A DNA stretch of 64,000 nucleotides from Bog-756 sp963778165 (GTDB lineage Bacteria > Actinomycetota > Acidimicrobiia > Acidimicrobiales > RAAP-2): NCBI GenBank assembly GCA_963778165.1, contig CAVZTE010000002.1, positions 310,001 to 374,000 of the forward strand, given 5' to 3'. The notes under the pieces are model-generated. The model was not told the DNA's origin, searched no databases, and saw only the letters and a program-made list of their open reading frames with translations. The translations under genes were made by a program, and so were the position numbers. Positions 9,212 to 18,841 of this stretch are shown piece after piece. Each line of letters begins with the position of its first letter. Within the stretch, counting starts at the first letter, position 1.

Positions 9212-10336
9212 TCAGAGCCGCACGGAGCTGATGGTCTCGACAATCAAGGCCTGCTCGCTGGGGGACAGCGCCGATCCGGTTGGCAGGCACAGTCCCCGGT
9301 CGAAGATGCCGGCGCAAACCGACCCTCCCACGGTCGGTGTCCCTTGGAAGACCGGCTGGAGATGGAGCGGCTTCCAGGTGGGACGAGACTCAACGTCGAC
9401 GGCCTCCAGCGCTAACCGGATCTCCTCTCGATCGGCTCCGAACCGGTCGGGGTCCACCATGATGCAGGTCAGCCACCAGTTGGGTTCGCCGTAGTCGGCC
9501 ACCGGCATCAGCTCAATCCCCGGGAGATCGCCAAGGGCTCGGCGGTAGATCTCGTTGATGGCGCGCCGGCGGTCCATTCGGTGTTGCAGCCCCGCCAGTT
9601 GGGCCCGACCCAGCGCAGCCAGCAGGTTGCTCATCCGGTAGTTGTACCCGAGCACTGAGTGCTCATAGTGCGGGAACGGATCACGGGCCTGGGTGGCTAG
9701 GAACCGGGCCCGGTCCACCAGATCGGCCGAGTCGGACACCAGCATGCCCCCGCCACTGGTGGTGATGATCTTGTTGCCGTTGAAGGAGAAGACCCCGGCC
9801 GCGCCGAACGATCCGGTCGGGCGGCCCCGGTAGGTCGCCCCCAGCGCCTCGGCGGCATCCTCGATCAGGGGGATGCCGTACTCGGCACACAAGGGGACCA
9901 GAGCGTCATAGTCGGCGCTCTGGCCGTAGAGGTCCACGGTCACCACTGCGGCGGGCAGCCGTCCCTGCCGGGCCCGGGCGGCCAGCTCCTCGGCCACCAG
10001 GTCGGGATCGATGTTCCAGGTCGACGCCGAGCTGTCGACGAACACCGGATTGGCCCCGAGGTAGGTGACCGCGGCGGCGGTGGCCACGAAGGTGAACGAG
10101 GGCACCAGCACATCGTCGCCGGCACCGACCCCGGTCAGAAGCAGTCCGAGATGGAGGGCCGCCGTCCCGCTCGAGAGCGCTACCGCGTGTCCCACCCCGA
10201 CCCGATCGGCCAGCTCGCGTTCGAAGGCGTCGATGTCCGGGCCCACCGGGGCGATCCAGTTGGAGTCGAAGGCCTCCAGCAACATCCGCCGCTCCTCGGG
10301 ACCGACTTCGGGTGGGGAGAGGTAGATCCGACTCAT
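9212..10336 (-). CDS. DegT/DnrJ/EryC1 sugar aminotransferase
   Basis: This 374-residue PLP enzyme has the DegT family hallmarks: NWIAPVGPDIDAFE near the N-terminus, SGTAALHLGL, the Asp region LIEDAAEALGATY, and the Schiff-base lysine at K189 in SFNGNKIITTSGGG. These enzymes transfer an amino group from glutamate to a keto-sugar nucleotide. The SFNGNKI-type active site resembles PglE/PseC-like 4-aminotransferases that feed amino-sugars into surface glycans. Its ATG overlaps the TGA that should end the upstream sugar-1-phosphate transferase. A GNAT acetyltransferase lies two genes upstream and could acetylate the product. The exact sugar is not determinable. Confidence 0.88.
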   Translation of the reverse strand: MSRIYLSPPEVGPEERRMLLEAFDSNWIAPVGPDIDAFERELADRVGVGHAVALSSGTAALHLGLLLTGVGAGDDVLVPSFTFVATAAAVTYLGANPVFVDSSASTWNIDPDLVAEELAARARQGRLPAAVVTVDLYGQSADYDALVPLCAEYGIPLIEDAAEALGATYRGRPTGSFGAAGVFSFNGNKIITTSGGGMLVSDSADLVDRARFLATQARDPFPHYEHSVLGYNYRMSNLLAALGRAQLAGLQHRMDRRRAINEIYRRALGDLPGIELMPVADYGEPNWWLTCIMVDPDRFGADREEIRLALEAVDVESRPTWKPLHLQPVFQGTPTVGGSVCAGIFDRGLCLPTGSALSPSEQALIVETISSVRL

Positions 10337-11296
10337 GGTGTGGTCTCCTGATCGGGGGTGAGGGCGCCAGTGGCCAAGGCCCCGGTCAGCAAGAGGATGG
10401 CACCGAACGCCACCGACGGCCACCGCCCAGCCCGTGGAGTCCAGGTGTACGGCGCCAACCGCCGCCGCTGCCAACACCGCCTCGGCCACGATGTAGGCAC
10501 CGCTGGCGGCCGGACGGGGCCAGCCCCGCTGCACCAGTCGGTCGTAGGGGTGGCCGCGGTCGCCGGCCATGAGCGAGGAACGGCCCCGCAAGCGGCGGGC
10601 GGCGGCGAAGGCCACTTCGGCGGCCGGTATGGCCACCAGCACCAGCGCCGCCACGCCCACCGGCAGGGCCACGCCCGGACCCCACGACTCGGCCAGCAGC
10701 ACCGTCAGTCCCGCCCCCAGTAGGTACGAGCCTCCATCTCCCAGGTACACCCGGGCCGGCGGCCGGTTGTAGGCCAGAAACCCGACCAGGGCTGCCGCCA
10801 GCGCCAGGGCCAGCTGCCTCCCGGCCCCGTGGAGTACCACGGCGAAACCGGCCGCGGCCACGCCGCTCACTCCGGCGGCCAGCATGTCCAGCCCGTCGAT
10901 GAGGTTGACGCCGTTGATCACCACCACGGCGACTACCGGGATGAGAATGGCCGCGGCAGCTCCGGGGAGATGGACCGGGCACGTCACCACCACCGCCACA
11001 CCGATGATCACCTGCCCGACCAACCGGAAAACTGGAGGGAGATCGAACCGGTCGTCGGCCACCCCCAGGGCCAGGGCCCCGGCCAGCGGCACCAACACCG
11101 TGGGTCTGCCGGCCGCCGCGCCGACCACGACACCGGCGAAGACGGCGACCCCTCCCAGATACGGCACCGGTTCGCTCTGCGGTTTGAGCGCACCGGGACG
11201 GTCGACGATCCCGCTCCGTTTGGCCAACACGATGACCAAGGGCGTGGCCACCAGGGTCACCGCTACCGCCACCACGGCGATCTCCGGGCCGGTCAC
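10333..11296 (-). CDS. Polyprenyl-phosphate sugar-1-phosphate transferase, WecA/MraY family (frameshifted near its end)
   Basis: This polytopic membrane enzyme starts at a GTG that overlaps the GNAT stop (GTGA). Family motifs are visible: VPYLGGVAVFAG, the catalytic GVADDRFDLPP, INGVNLIDGLDMLAAGV and YLGDGGSYLLG, and HPYDRLVQRG near the C-terminus. It would load the first sugar-phosphate onto undecaprenyl phosphate. As written the frame runs straight into the aminotransferase gene, but near 10411-10418 one extra base has shifted it: the other frame encodes a final hydrophobic helix (AFGAILLLTGALATGAL) and stops at a TGA overlapping the aminotransferase ATG. The apparent fusion is therefore almost certainly artificial. 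Confidence 0.8.
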
Positions 11297-12025
11297 AGGT
11301 GATCGGAGTCGATGGTCCGGTCCTCGGGGTGTACCCGGTCCCACTGCATGAGCAGGGACTCGGTCCCGGCGTGGAGTTCGAACCGCTCGACCGGCACGAA
11401 ACCGGACTGTTCGTAGAGGGACACCGCCGGGGTGTTCTCCGCTCCCACCACCACATGGGCGGCCTCGTGGCCCCGGGCCTCGACCTGGTCCAGGAACGCT
11501 GCGACCAGCTGGCGACCGGCGCCGTGGCCCTGCCAGGCCGGGTCGACGGCGATGGCCAACAGCTCGGGCCCCCGGCCGACCCCGGCTCCGCCCGAGGAGG
11601 CATGGCCCAGGGTGTCGATGACCCGGCGCCAGCCCACCAGCAGGGGGCCGGCCGCCCGGAGGGCCGCCACGAACCCGTCGTGCCACAGGAAGCTTCGGTA
11701 CAGGCGGGCCACGTCGGTCGAGCCGGCCACGAACCCCACGGTTGCCTCGCCCCTGGTTGCTACCAGCAGGAAGGAGTGCTCCGAGCGGCTGATACGGCCA
11801 TAGAGCCTGGTCAGGAACCCGGTGCCCAGCATGGACAGGAAACCCTGGGAGATCTGGCTGGCGTGGAGGCTGGCACAGACCCGCACGTCGGCCCTGTTGG
11901 CCGTCCGCACCCGGATTTCGGGGGCGTTCTTCCGTCGACCCGGCGGAGGTGGGCCCGGCGTCGGGGGAAGGGGGCAGACCCGTTTCCATGTGCGGCGTGC
12001 GGCGTCCTTCCCCGTTGGGCCCCAT
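11293..12025 (-). CDS. GNAT family N-acetyltransferase
   Basis: The conserved part starts at EIRVRTANRADVRVC and has the acetyl-CoA-binding segment LLAIAVDPAWQGHGAGRQLV followed by HVVVGAENTPAVSLYEQSGF, the usual GNAT motifs A and B. It most likely acetylates an amino-sugar nucleotide, given the aminotransferase and initiating transferase directly downstream. The stop overlaps the next gene's GTG by 4 bases. The N-terminus is unclear. An ATG at 12025 has a good ribosome site (GGGGGAG, about 6 bases away) but reaches the GNAT frame only if one base is removed from the five-G run at 11920-11924; without that, a TTG at 12045 or a GTG at 11910 in the GNAT frame must be used. Confidence 0.75.
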
Positions 12026-12142
12026 GTTCGTCTCCCCCGACCCAACCTTGCTGGTCAGGATCACCGGCGGGCACCTCGTCCCACGTCCAATTGAGTCTAC
12101 GACCTGTACATATGGCGCGGGCCATGGTTAGATTGGTGCCTT

Positions 12143-13078
12143 ATGGATAGGGGTCGGGGCGTGGCCGGAACGGGCCAGTATCAGCTGTCTCAGCTGCAGA
12201 ACATCGAATCTCAGTCGATCCACATCTTCCGTGAGGTGGCCGCAGAGTTCGAGCGCCCCGTGCTGCTCTTTTCCGGCGGCAAGGACTCGGTGGTCATGCT
12301 GAGGTTGGCCCAAAAGGCCTTCTGGCCTGGGCGGATACCCTTCCCGGTGATGCACATCGACACCGGCCACAACTTCCCCGAGGTGCTGGACTTTCGCGAC
12401 CGTGCGGTGGGCGAGCTGGGGGCCACGCTGATCGTGGCCTCGGTGCAGGAGTCCATCGACGCCGGCCGGGTGGCCGAGGAGGGCGGGCTCGATCCGTCCC
12501 GCAACCGCCTGCAGACGAGGACCCTGCTCGACGCCATCACCGAGCACAAGTTCGATGCGGTCTTCGGGGGAGCTCGGAGGGACGAGGAGAAGGCCCGGGC
12601 CAAAGAGCGCATTTTTTCCTTCCGGGACGAGTTCGGCCAATGGGACCCGAAGAACCAGCGGCCGGAGCTGTGGTCCCTGTTCAACGGCCGCCACCGGGCC
12701 GGCGAGCACATCCGGGTGTTCCCCCTGTCGGACTGGACCGAACTGGACATCTGGCAGTACGTGGCCAACGAACAGATCGAACTGCCCTCGATCTACTACT
12801 CCCACCGGCGCCAGGTGTTCCGGCGGGACGGCATGCTCTTGTCGGTCGGGCCCCACGTCACCCCGAGGGAGAACGAAGAGACATTCGAGGCCACGGTGCG
12901 GTACCGGACGGTGGGCGACATGACGTGCACCGGCGCGGTGGAGTCCTCGGCTGCCACCCCCGAGCAGATCGTCATCGAGGTGGCGGCCTCCCGACTGACC
13001 GAACGAGGCGCCACCCGGGCGGACGACCGGGTGAGTGAGGCTGCAATGGAGGATCGAAAGCGAGAGGGCTACTTCTAG
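12143..13078 (+). CDS. cysD: Sulfate adenylyltransferase subunit 2
   Basis: This 311-residue subunit of ATP sulfurylase makes adenylylsulfate (APS) from sulfate and ATP. The PP-loop FSGGKDSVVMLRLA lies at about residues 43-56. The rest follows CysD closely: FPVMHIDTGHNFPEVLDFRD, FGGARRDEEKARAKERIFSF, IRVFPLSDWTELDIWQYV and the terminal DRKREGYF. It is close to the usual 300-residue length. It works as a complex with the CysN GTPase, whose GTG start overlaps this stop by one base. It is transcribed away from the glycan locus, with about 120 bases between the divergent starts that must hold both promoters. Confidence 0.95.
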   Translation: MDRGRGVAGTGQYQLSQLQNIESQSIHIFREVAAEFERPVLLFSGGKDSVVMLRLAQKAFWPGRIPFPVMHIDTGHNFPEVLDFRDRAVGELGATLIVASVQESIDAGRVAEEGGLDPSRNRLQTRTLLDAITEHKFDAVFGGARRDEEKARAKERIFSFRDEFGQWDPKNQRPELWSLFNGRHRAGEHIRVFPLSDWTELDIWQYVANEQIELPSIYYSHRRQVFRRDGMLLSVGPHVTPRENEETFEATVRYRTVGDMTCTGAVESSAATPEQIVIEVAASRLTERGATRADDRVSEAAMEDRKREGYF

Positions 13079-14328
13079 TGGAACTCCTTCGCCTGGCCAC
13101 CGCCGGCTCGGTCGACGACGGCAAGAGCACCCTGATAGGCCGGATGCTCTACGACTCCAAGGCCATCTTCGAGGACCAGCTCGAATCGGTCGAGCGGGTC
13201 AGTCGGCAACGGGGCGACGAGTACACCGATCTGGCTCTTCTCACCGACGGTCTGCGAGCCGAGCGGGAGCAGGGAATCACCATCGACGTGGCGTATCGTT
13301 ACTTCGCCACCCCGGCACGCAAGTTCATCATCGCCGACACTCCCGGCCATATCCAGTACACCCGCAACATGGTGACCGGGAACTCGACGGCCGACCTCAC
13401 CATCGTGCTGGTCGATGCCCGCAACGGGATCGTCGAGCAGACCCGTCGCCACGCCTTTTTGGCCTCGCTCCTACGGGTCCCGCACCTGCTGCTGTGCGTC
13501 AACAAGATGGACCTGGTCGGTTACGACCAGAGCGTCTTCGACTCCATCCGGGCCGAGTTCACCGCCTTCGCCAGTCGGCTCGACGTAACCGACCTGAGCT
13601 TCATCCCCATCTCGGCCCTCGAGGGCGACAATGTCGTCCAACGTTCGGCCAACATGCCCTGGTACGAGGGGGCTTCTCTTCTCCACCATCTGGAGCAGGT
13701 CTACATCTCCTCCGACCGCAACCTGATCGATCCCCGGCTTCCGGTCCAGTGGGTGGTTCGGCCTCAGGCCACCAGCCAGCCCGACTACCGCGGCTACTCC
13801 GGACGGGTGGCCGGGGGGGTGTTCAAGCCAGGCGACGAGGTGCTGGTGCTGCCGTCGGGCTTGTCCACCACCGTGGCCGGCATCGACACCTTCGAGGGAC
13901 CCATCGACGAGGCCTACCCGCCCATGTCGGTCACCGTACGGCTCGAAGACAACATCGACATCTCCCGGGGGGACATGATCTGCCGGCCCCACAACCAGCC
14001 CACCGTCGGGCAGGACCTCGATGCCATGGTGTGCTGGATGAAGGATCGGCCGGTGTCAGTCGGGGACTTCTTCGCCCTCAAGCACACCACCCGCTGGGTC
14101 AGGGCCGTGGTGCGGGACATCCACTACCGGTTGGACGTGAACACCCTGCACCGGGACGAGTCGGCCACCAGTCTCAACCTCAACGACGTGGGTAGGCTCA
14201 GCCTCCGGGTCACCCAGCCGCTCTTCTACGACAGCTATCGGCGCAACCGGCAGACCGGATCGTTCATCCTGGCCGCCGAGGACACCAACGTGACTGTGGG
14301 AGCCGGCATGTTGCTTGGCCCCGACTGA
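13078..14328 (+). CDS. cysN: Sulfate adenylyltransferase subunit 1 (GTPase)
   Basis: This 416-residue translation-factor-like GTPase drives APS synthesis by CysD. Visible motifs are the P-loop GSVDDGKSTLIGRM at about residues 10-23, switch II DTPGHIQYTRNM, and the guanine-specificity motif NKMDLVG. Beta-barrel domains follow. It has no fused APS kinase domain; that activity is the separate cysC 15 bases downstream. The GTG start is fixed by the one-base overlap with cysD. The length is a little below that of E. coli CysN, mainly at the C-terminus. Confidence 0.95.
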   Translation: MELLRLATAGSVDDGKSTLIGRMLYDSKAIFEDQLESVERVSRQRGDEYTDLALLTDGLRAEREQGITIDVAYRYFATPARKFIIADTPGHIQYTRNMVTGNSTADLTIVLVDARNGIVEQTRRHAFLASLLRVPHLLLCVNKMDLVGYDQSVFDSIRAEFTAFASRLDVTDLSFIPISALEGDNVVQRSANMPWYEGASLLHHLEQVYISSDRNLIDPRLPVQWVVRPQATSQPDYRGYSGRVAGGVFKPGDEVLVLPSGLSTTVAGIDTFEGPIDEAYPPMSVTVRLEDNIDISRGDMICRPHNQPTVGQDLDAMVCWMKDRPVSVGDFFALKHTTRWVRAVVRDIHYRLDVNTLHRDESATSLNLNDVGRLSLRVTQPLFYDSYRRNRQTGSFILAAEDTNVTVGAGMLLGPD

Positions 14329-14343
14329 GACTGCGGGCCGGCG

Positions 14344-14970
14344 ATGAGCTCTTCCAACGTCACCTGGCACGAGGGGCAGGTCGCGGCCGACCAGCGGTCG
14401 GAGATCCTCAGGTCCCGGGGAGCCACACTGTGGATGACCGGATTGTCCGGCTCGGGCAAGTCGACCCTGGCCGCAGCAGTCGAGAAGCGGCTGGTCCTCG
14501 AGGGCCGCGGGGCCTACCGCCTCGACGGCGACAACCTCCGGACCGGGCTCAACTCGGATCTGGGGTTCTCTCGCGAGTCCCGACAGGAGAATGCCCGGCG
14601 GACGGCCGAAGTGGCCTGTCTGTTCGCAGACGCCGGGCTGGTGGCGGTCGTCGCTCTCATCAGTCCCTACGCCGCCTCCCGACAGGCGGCCCGCCGGGTC
14701 CACGAGAGCGCCGGGCTGCCGTTCGTCGAGATCTACATGGAGGCGTCCGTGGACCTGTGCGCCACCCGGGACGCCAAGGGTCTGTATGCCCAAGTAACGA
14801 CCGGCACCATCCAATCGTTTACGGGGGTTGATGACCCCTACGAGGTGCCGGAATCACCCGACTTGGTCATCGAATCTGGCACCTCGGTGGCCGAGGCCGT
14901 CGACGCTGTGGTGGTCGCCCTGGAGCGCGCCGAGAGCCTCGGAGACCGACTGCAAGGGTCTGGTCGCTGA
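14344..14970 (+). CDS. cysC: Adenylylsulfate kinase
   Basis: This 208-residue enzyme phosphorylates APS to PAPS. It has the P-loop WMTGLSGSGKSTLA near residues 30-43, YRLDGDNLRTGLNSDLGFS, the ARRTAEVACLFADAGLV segment, and the lid motif FTGVDDPYEVPE. PAPS can be reduced for assimilation or used by sulfotransferases. No PAPS reductase or sulfite reductase is present in the window, whereas two sulfotransferases are, so donor supply for sulfation is the more likely local role. It is the last gene of the cysDNC operon and is followed by a small hairpin. Confidence 0.95.
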   Translation: MSSSNVTWHEGQVAADQRSEILRSRGATLWMTGLSGSGKSTLAAAVEKRLVLEGRGAYRLDGDNLRTGLNSDLGFSRESRQENARRTAEVACLFADAGLVAVVALISPYAASRQAARRVHESAGLPFVEIYMEASVDLCATRDAKGLYAQVTTGTIQSFTGVDDPYEVPESPDLVIESGTSVAEAVDAVVVALERAESLGDRLQGSGR

Positions 14971-14976
14971 CGACGG

Positions 14977-14995
14977 CGGGAGCAGCTTGCTCCCG
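14977..14995 (+). terminator. Hairpin just after cysC
   Basis: An eight-base-pair perfect stem (cgggagca / tgctcccg) with a three-base loop starts 7 bases after the cysC stop. No T-tract follows, so it may be a weak or factor-assisted terminator, or only an RNA-stabilising stem. The rest of the 240-base gap to the next gene shows no other structure I can name. Confidence 0.4.
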
Positions 14996-15210
14996 GGGTC
15001 CGAAAGCGCTGAGAGTAGCGGCCTGCTTGCTCCTCGTAGTCGAACAGGTGTTTATGCGCCGCGGCAGACTACCATGACGAAGGCGGCAGAGTGTTGTGCT
15101 AGTGGGGGGCGCTTTACCCGCGGTGAGAATAGGACTGGGACGAGCTCGATGAGCCCTGGCCGACGGCGTTCGTCCGTTGCAAGGGTGAACCGGCAGCTAA
15201 GGCAGCGAGG

Positions 15211-16049
15211 ATGACGAGTCGAAGGAAGAGGGCCAACAGGTGGCTGGCGGTAGCCGCTTCGGTGATGGTCGCGCTCGGGTCCATGTTGGTCATCGAGGGG
15301 ACGGCATCGGCGGCCACCCCGATAGCTCACTTTCCGGTGATCAGGTTCTGGCCCGCCTATCACAAGGTCACCCTGAATGTCCCGGCCCGGGCGTGGTGTC
15401 CGAAGTCCAAGCCGAAGTGCGTATGGGAGCTCTTCGTCAACGAACCCGATATCCCCGCCCAAACGGTCGTGGGCATCGCCACGGGTTCGTCGGGCATTCT
15501 GATGGTGGACTACCCGAACACTTCTGCGGAGTGCTCCAGGCAGATGCCATCGTCGGCCCTTCGCCATGGCTCCTCGAGTACGGACACCAGAAGATGATCA
15601 AGTCCGGGAGTTGCGATCCCCACACGACGACCACGACGGGCCCGCCCAACTCCACCTCCACCACGAGACCCCACAGCACCAGCACCACCACCACCAGGCC
15701 CAGATCCACCACCACTACCACGAAGCCCAAGCACCACGTCGTGACCACCACGACCGTGAAGCTGCCCTTCACCTCCTCCACCACCCCGGCCACCGTCGCC
15801 GCCGTTGCAGCCACAGCCGCGGTGAACGCCTCCACCACCAGCGCACCACCGACAGCTCAGCTGCCCTTCACCGGTGCTGACGTCCGTCCCCTGGCCATCC
15901 TGGGGACATTGCTGATCGTCTTCGGGATCTACATCCTCACCACCCTCGAGCAACGCCGGCGGGTGTTTCGGAGGATGTCGTACTCCATGCGATCGGGCCC
16001 GGCCGCCGGGTTCGCCACTCGAACCACCCGGTGGTTCCTCGGGGAGTGA
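15211..16049 (+). CDS. LPxTG-anchored cell-wall protein (one frameshift)
   Basis: The start has a basic n-region and hydrophobic signal peptide ending near ASAATPIAHF. A secreted domain of about 100 residues follows (WELFVNEPDIPAQTVVG..., with Cys residues that could pair). The frame breaks near 15530-15545, where one base seems to be missing; the other frame continues ADAIVGPSPWLLEYGHQKMI, then a long Thr/Ser/Pro linker. The C-terminus has the sorting signal LPFTGADVRP, a membrane helix and a basic tail of about 35 residues, longer than usual. An earlier LPFTSST copy lies about 45 residues upstream. A sortase would attach it to peptidoglycan; none is in the window. The domain's function is unknown. 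Confidence 0.7.
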
Positions 16050-16147
16050 CATCCAGAGGCTCAGGGCCCTAAACCTTCGGCTGATCCTCCCAGAGTCAGG
16101 TCAATAGCCCAGGCCGCTTCGGCGTACGGCTGAAGGGTCTCTAGCGC

Positions 16148-16824
16148 TTAGTGGCCGCCGGGGAGTGATTTGCCTGCGTTGCCGACCGCTGCCGCCCGGT
16201 AGCGCTCATAGCCGCGCTGCACCAGAACGGTGGAAGCCAGTCCATCGCCCGCTCCTTCCAGGAGGAGGCGCCCCTTTTTCTGCCAGGCATCCACAATGGC
16301 CGTGAGCTGGCTCCAGTTGCGCTGGTCGTAGGCCGGTCCGCTCGCCAATCCCAGAACGGTGTGGGGAAAGAGCTGGAGACCGGCTTCGATGGCGTGTGAG
16401 CGACCGAACCCATCAAGCAGGGAAGTCGATGCCCTCCGCGGTGAACCGCCAATAGTCGGACGGGAATTTGTGAATGGGGAAGAAGAAGTGGGACGTAAGC
16501 AGCAGCACGCCGTCGTCTTTCAGGCAACGGGCCAGTTCGGTCAACGCCCGCCTGCGGGTGCTCTACGTGCTCGATGGTGTCGATCAACAGCGCAGTGCCC
16601 ACCGAGCCGTCTCGTAGGCCCAACGTGTGCAGATCTTGGAGTTGGTCGACTCCGAGGCCCGGGCTCATGTCGGTACCGGTGAAGTCTCGTCCCGGGAACA
16701 GCGATTTGAGTGGAGGCAGGTGTGCCTGCCCGGCGGCCCGGGCGGCCCCGAACTCGACCACCGGCTCTGGAAGGTCGACAGCTTGGCTCAGACGCTCGAG
16801 CAGGTCGTAGACGATCGTCCTCAC
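16148..16824 (-). CDS. Class I SAM-dependent methyltransferase (two frameshifts)
   Basis: Reading through three frames gives about 225 residues: MRTIVYDLLERLSQAV, a SAM-site region PVVEFGAARAAGQAHL, FTGTDMSPGLGVD, ALLIDTIEHVEHP, then (second frame) ELARCLKDDGVLLLTSHFFF and SDYWRFTAEGIDF, then (third frame) LLDGFGRSHAIEAGLQLFPH to the stop at 16148. The shifts are at CCC 16547-16549 and GGG 16420-16422, each one extra base. Motifs fit Methyltransf_11-type enzymes in glycan loci. GTG start. Because every segment is well preserved, consensus indels are likelier than decay, but as written the gene cannot make a full protein. Confidence 0.6.
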
Positions 16825-17162
16825 CGTTCAGTTCTATCAGAGGAAACAAAGTTAGGAACAGGAACGATCGTGGAAAAGAAGGGACGGATCAATTGCGGCG
16901 CCGTCGGAAACCAACAGACTTCCTACAGGTTAGACCCCTCAAGCGGAACGACAAGCCGACGGAAGCAAGCGAAGATTCCGTCAGGCGTCCGAACCGGTTG
17001 CCGTGCGTCGGCCTCTTCTTGGTTGCGCCGTGATCCTTCATCGCCTCGGCAGCGCCGGCACAACCTCACGGCAGTCGAGCATCCTTGCCTCTGAGGCACC
17101 GCCCAGCGGTAGCGTGAGAAGATGGGGTGGGTGCGTGCGACACGAAGGGGAGTTCTTAGCTA
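16825..17162 (+). other. Intergenic stretch between divergent genes
   Basis: These 338 bases separate the minus-strand methyltransferase from the plus-strand membrane-protein gene. The composition is noticeably less GC-rich in the first 100 bases, which suits promoters on both strands. A purine-rich ribosome site, AAGGGGAG, lies about 10 bases before the ATG at 17163. I see no RNA gene, repeat or further coding region. Confidence 0.4.
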
Positions 17163-18841
17163 ATGGCCACGGCTGCGGTTCTCGAGTCGGCGCCTGGCTC
17201 TGAAGAGGGCGCCCCCGCTCGAGGATCCGGAGTCGGACGATTCACCATTGCCGTAACTGTCGGGGGACTGGTTGTTGCCATCCCCTACCTGTGGCTCCTG
17301 ACCGATCTTTGGAACAAGTCGCCCACACTCTTCCGAACGGTCATCGCCAACCATTCGCTGAGCAACTTCTACGACCTGCAGGCGCGGGCGATATTCCAAG
17401 GCCACCTGTACGTCCCCAAAGGCTCCCTCGGCCAGGAGGCCTGGATCCATGGCGGTCGGCAGTACACGTACTTCGGGCTGTTCCCCTCGATACTGCGGAT
17501 GCCGGTCCTCCTGTTCACCCACAGCCTGGATGGTCGGCTGACCGCTCCCTCCATGCTGCTGGCGTGGTTGGTCACCGGACTGTTCAGTTCCCTGTTGCTG
17601 TGGAGGGTGCGGGTGCTCGTGCGGGGCCCGGTGTCGATCGGGTGGGGGGAAGCAGCGACATACGGCCTGCTCGTTGCCACGATCCTGGGCGGGTCGGTCC
17701 TGATGAACCTGGCCGCCAGCCCCTGGGTGTATTCGGAGGACATCGCGTGGAGCGTGGCCCTCTCTGTGGCGCAGCCTCTTTGCCCTACTGGGTGTGCTCG
17801 AGGGGCCGACATGGCCGAGGGTGGTCGTGGCGGGGGCGCTCATCCTTGCTACCAGCCTGAACCGTGGAAGCTCAGGCTACGGATGCGTCCTAGGGGCACT
17901 GCTGGCGGCAGCCTGGTTCGGGTTGGGTGCCGGCGGTGACCGGAACCGGCGTTGGTGGTGGCCGGTCCTGCTGGCCGGGATCGTGCCGCTCGTGGTGGGC
18001 TCTGCGGTGAGCTGGGCAAAGTTTGGGGTCCCCTTCGGCTACCCGCTCCACGACCAGGTGTACTACCAGGACTACCTGAGTAAGATTCCAGGGCTCCTAT
18101 TTCAGTTTCCGGTATGTGCCCTCGACCGTGGCGGCCTACTTCGCAGGGACCGGGATGCATCTGAGCCCGGTCTTTCCCTTTATCACGTTGCCGCTGTTTC
18201 CGGCACGGGCGGTGGGAGGAGTGCCGCTTTTCGGAACGCAGGAGGTGGCCACCGTTCCCGGATCGATGCTCCTGCTCCTGCTGCTCTCCCTGTGGGGCCT
18301 AGTGGCAGTGTTCCGGCGCCGGACGGTGGCCGGCTTTCGGCTTGTGGCTATACCGGTCATTGCGGCCGCCGCACCCGGTGGCCTCATCCTGATCTTCGGG
18401 TTTCTCGACGAGCGTTTCCTCGGCGACTTCGTCCCGTTTCTCATCGTGGCCAGCGCTGCCGGCGTGGTGGCCATGTGGCGGTGGTTGGCAGACTCCCGAC
18501 GACGGGTGCAAGCACTCGTAGTCGTAATCGTGGCGCTGCTGGCGGTCTTTGGTGTCGCCGCCAACACCGCCATGGCCAGCACGCCAACCGGTTGGTGGTC
18601 GACGACCCAGGTCCGAAACTTCGTCGAGGCGGAGAAGTCGTTAGGCGATCTGACCGGGTACCCACTGTCGCACTATGTGTGGCGGGGTGCGAAGCTGCCC
18701 GCCACTGCGCCTCGCGACCAGCTGTTCGTGCTCCGCAACTGCGCCGGTCTGTACCTCTACGCCCCCAACGGCATCCGGACCTGGTTGAAGGTCGAGGGCC
18801 GGCACAGCCGGTTGTGCCGAAGCCTCATTCAGCGGTCGTGA
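17163..18841 (+). CDS. Large polytopic membrane protein, GT-C-like family, copy 1 (two frameshifts)
   Basis: One of three paralogues in this window. It has an N-terminal helix, then the family block SNFYDLQARAIFQGHLYVP...YTYFGLFPSILRMPVLL, many membrane helices, and a C-terminal extracytoplasmic part ending LCRSLIQRS. The frame shifts by one extra base near 17770 (SVALSV... continues GSLFALLGVLEGP) and again near 18109-18110 (LFQF... continues RYVPSTVAAYF); both repairs match the intact paralogue at 26988-29135. Corrected length is about 559 residues, shorter than copy 3 because it lacks most of the C-terminal domain. The layout resembles GT-C lipid-linked-sugar glycosyltransferases, but I recognise no named family. 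It overlaps the convergent YfhO-like gene by 17 bases. Confidence 0.6.

Noticed and set aside
9212..12064. A single 950-residue three-domain protein
   Set aside because: Different parts belong to separate genes with overlapping stop/start codons; the continuous frame results from one-base shifts and a non-coding frame over the acetyltransferase.
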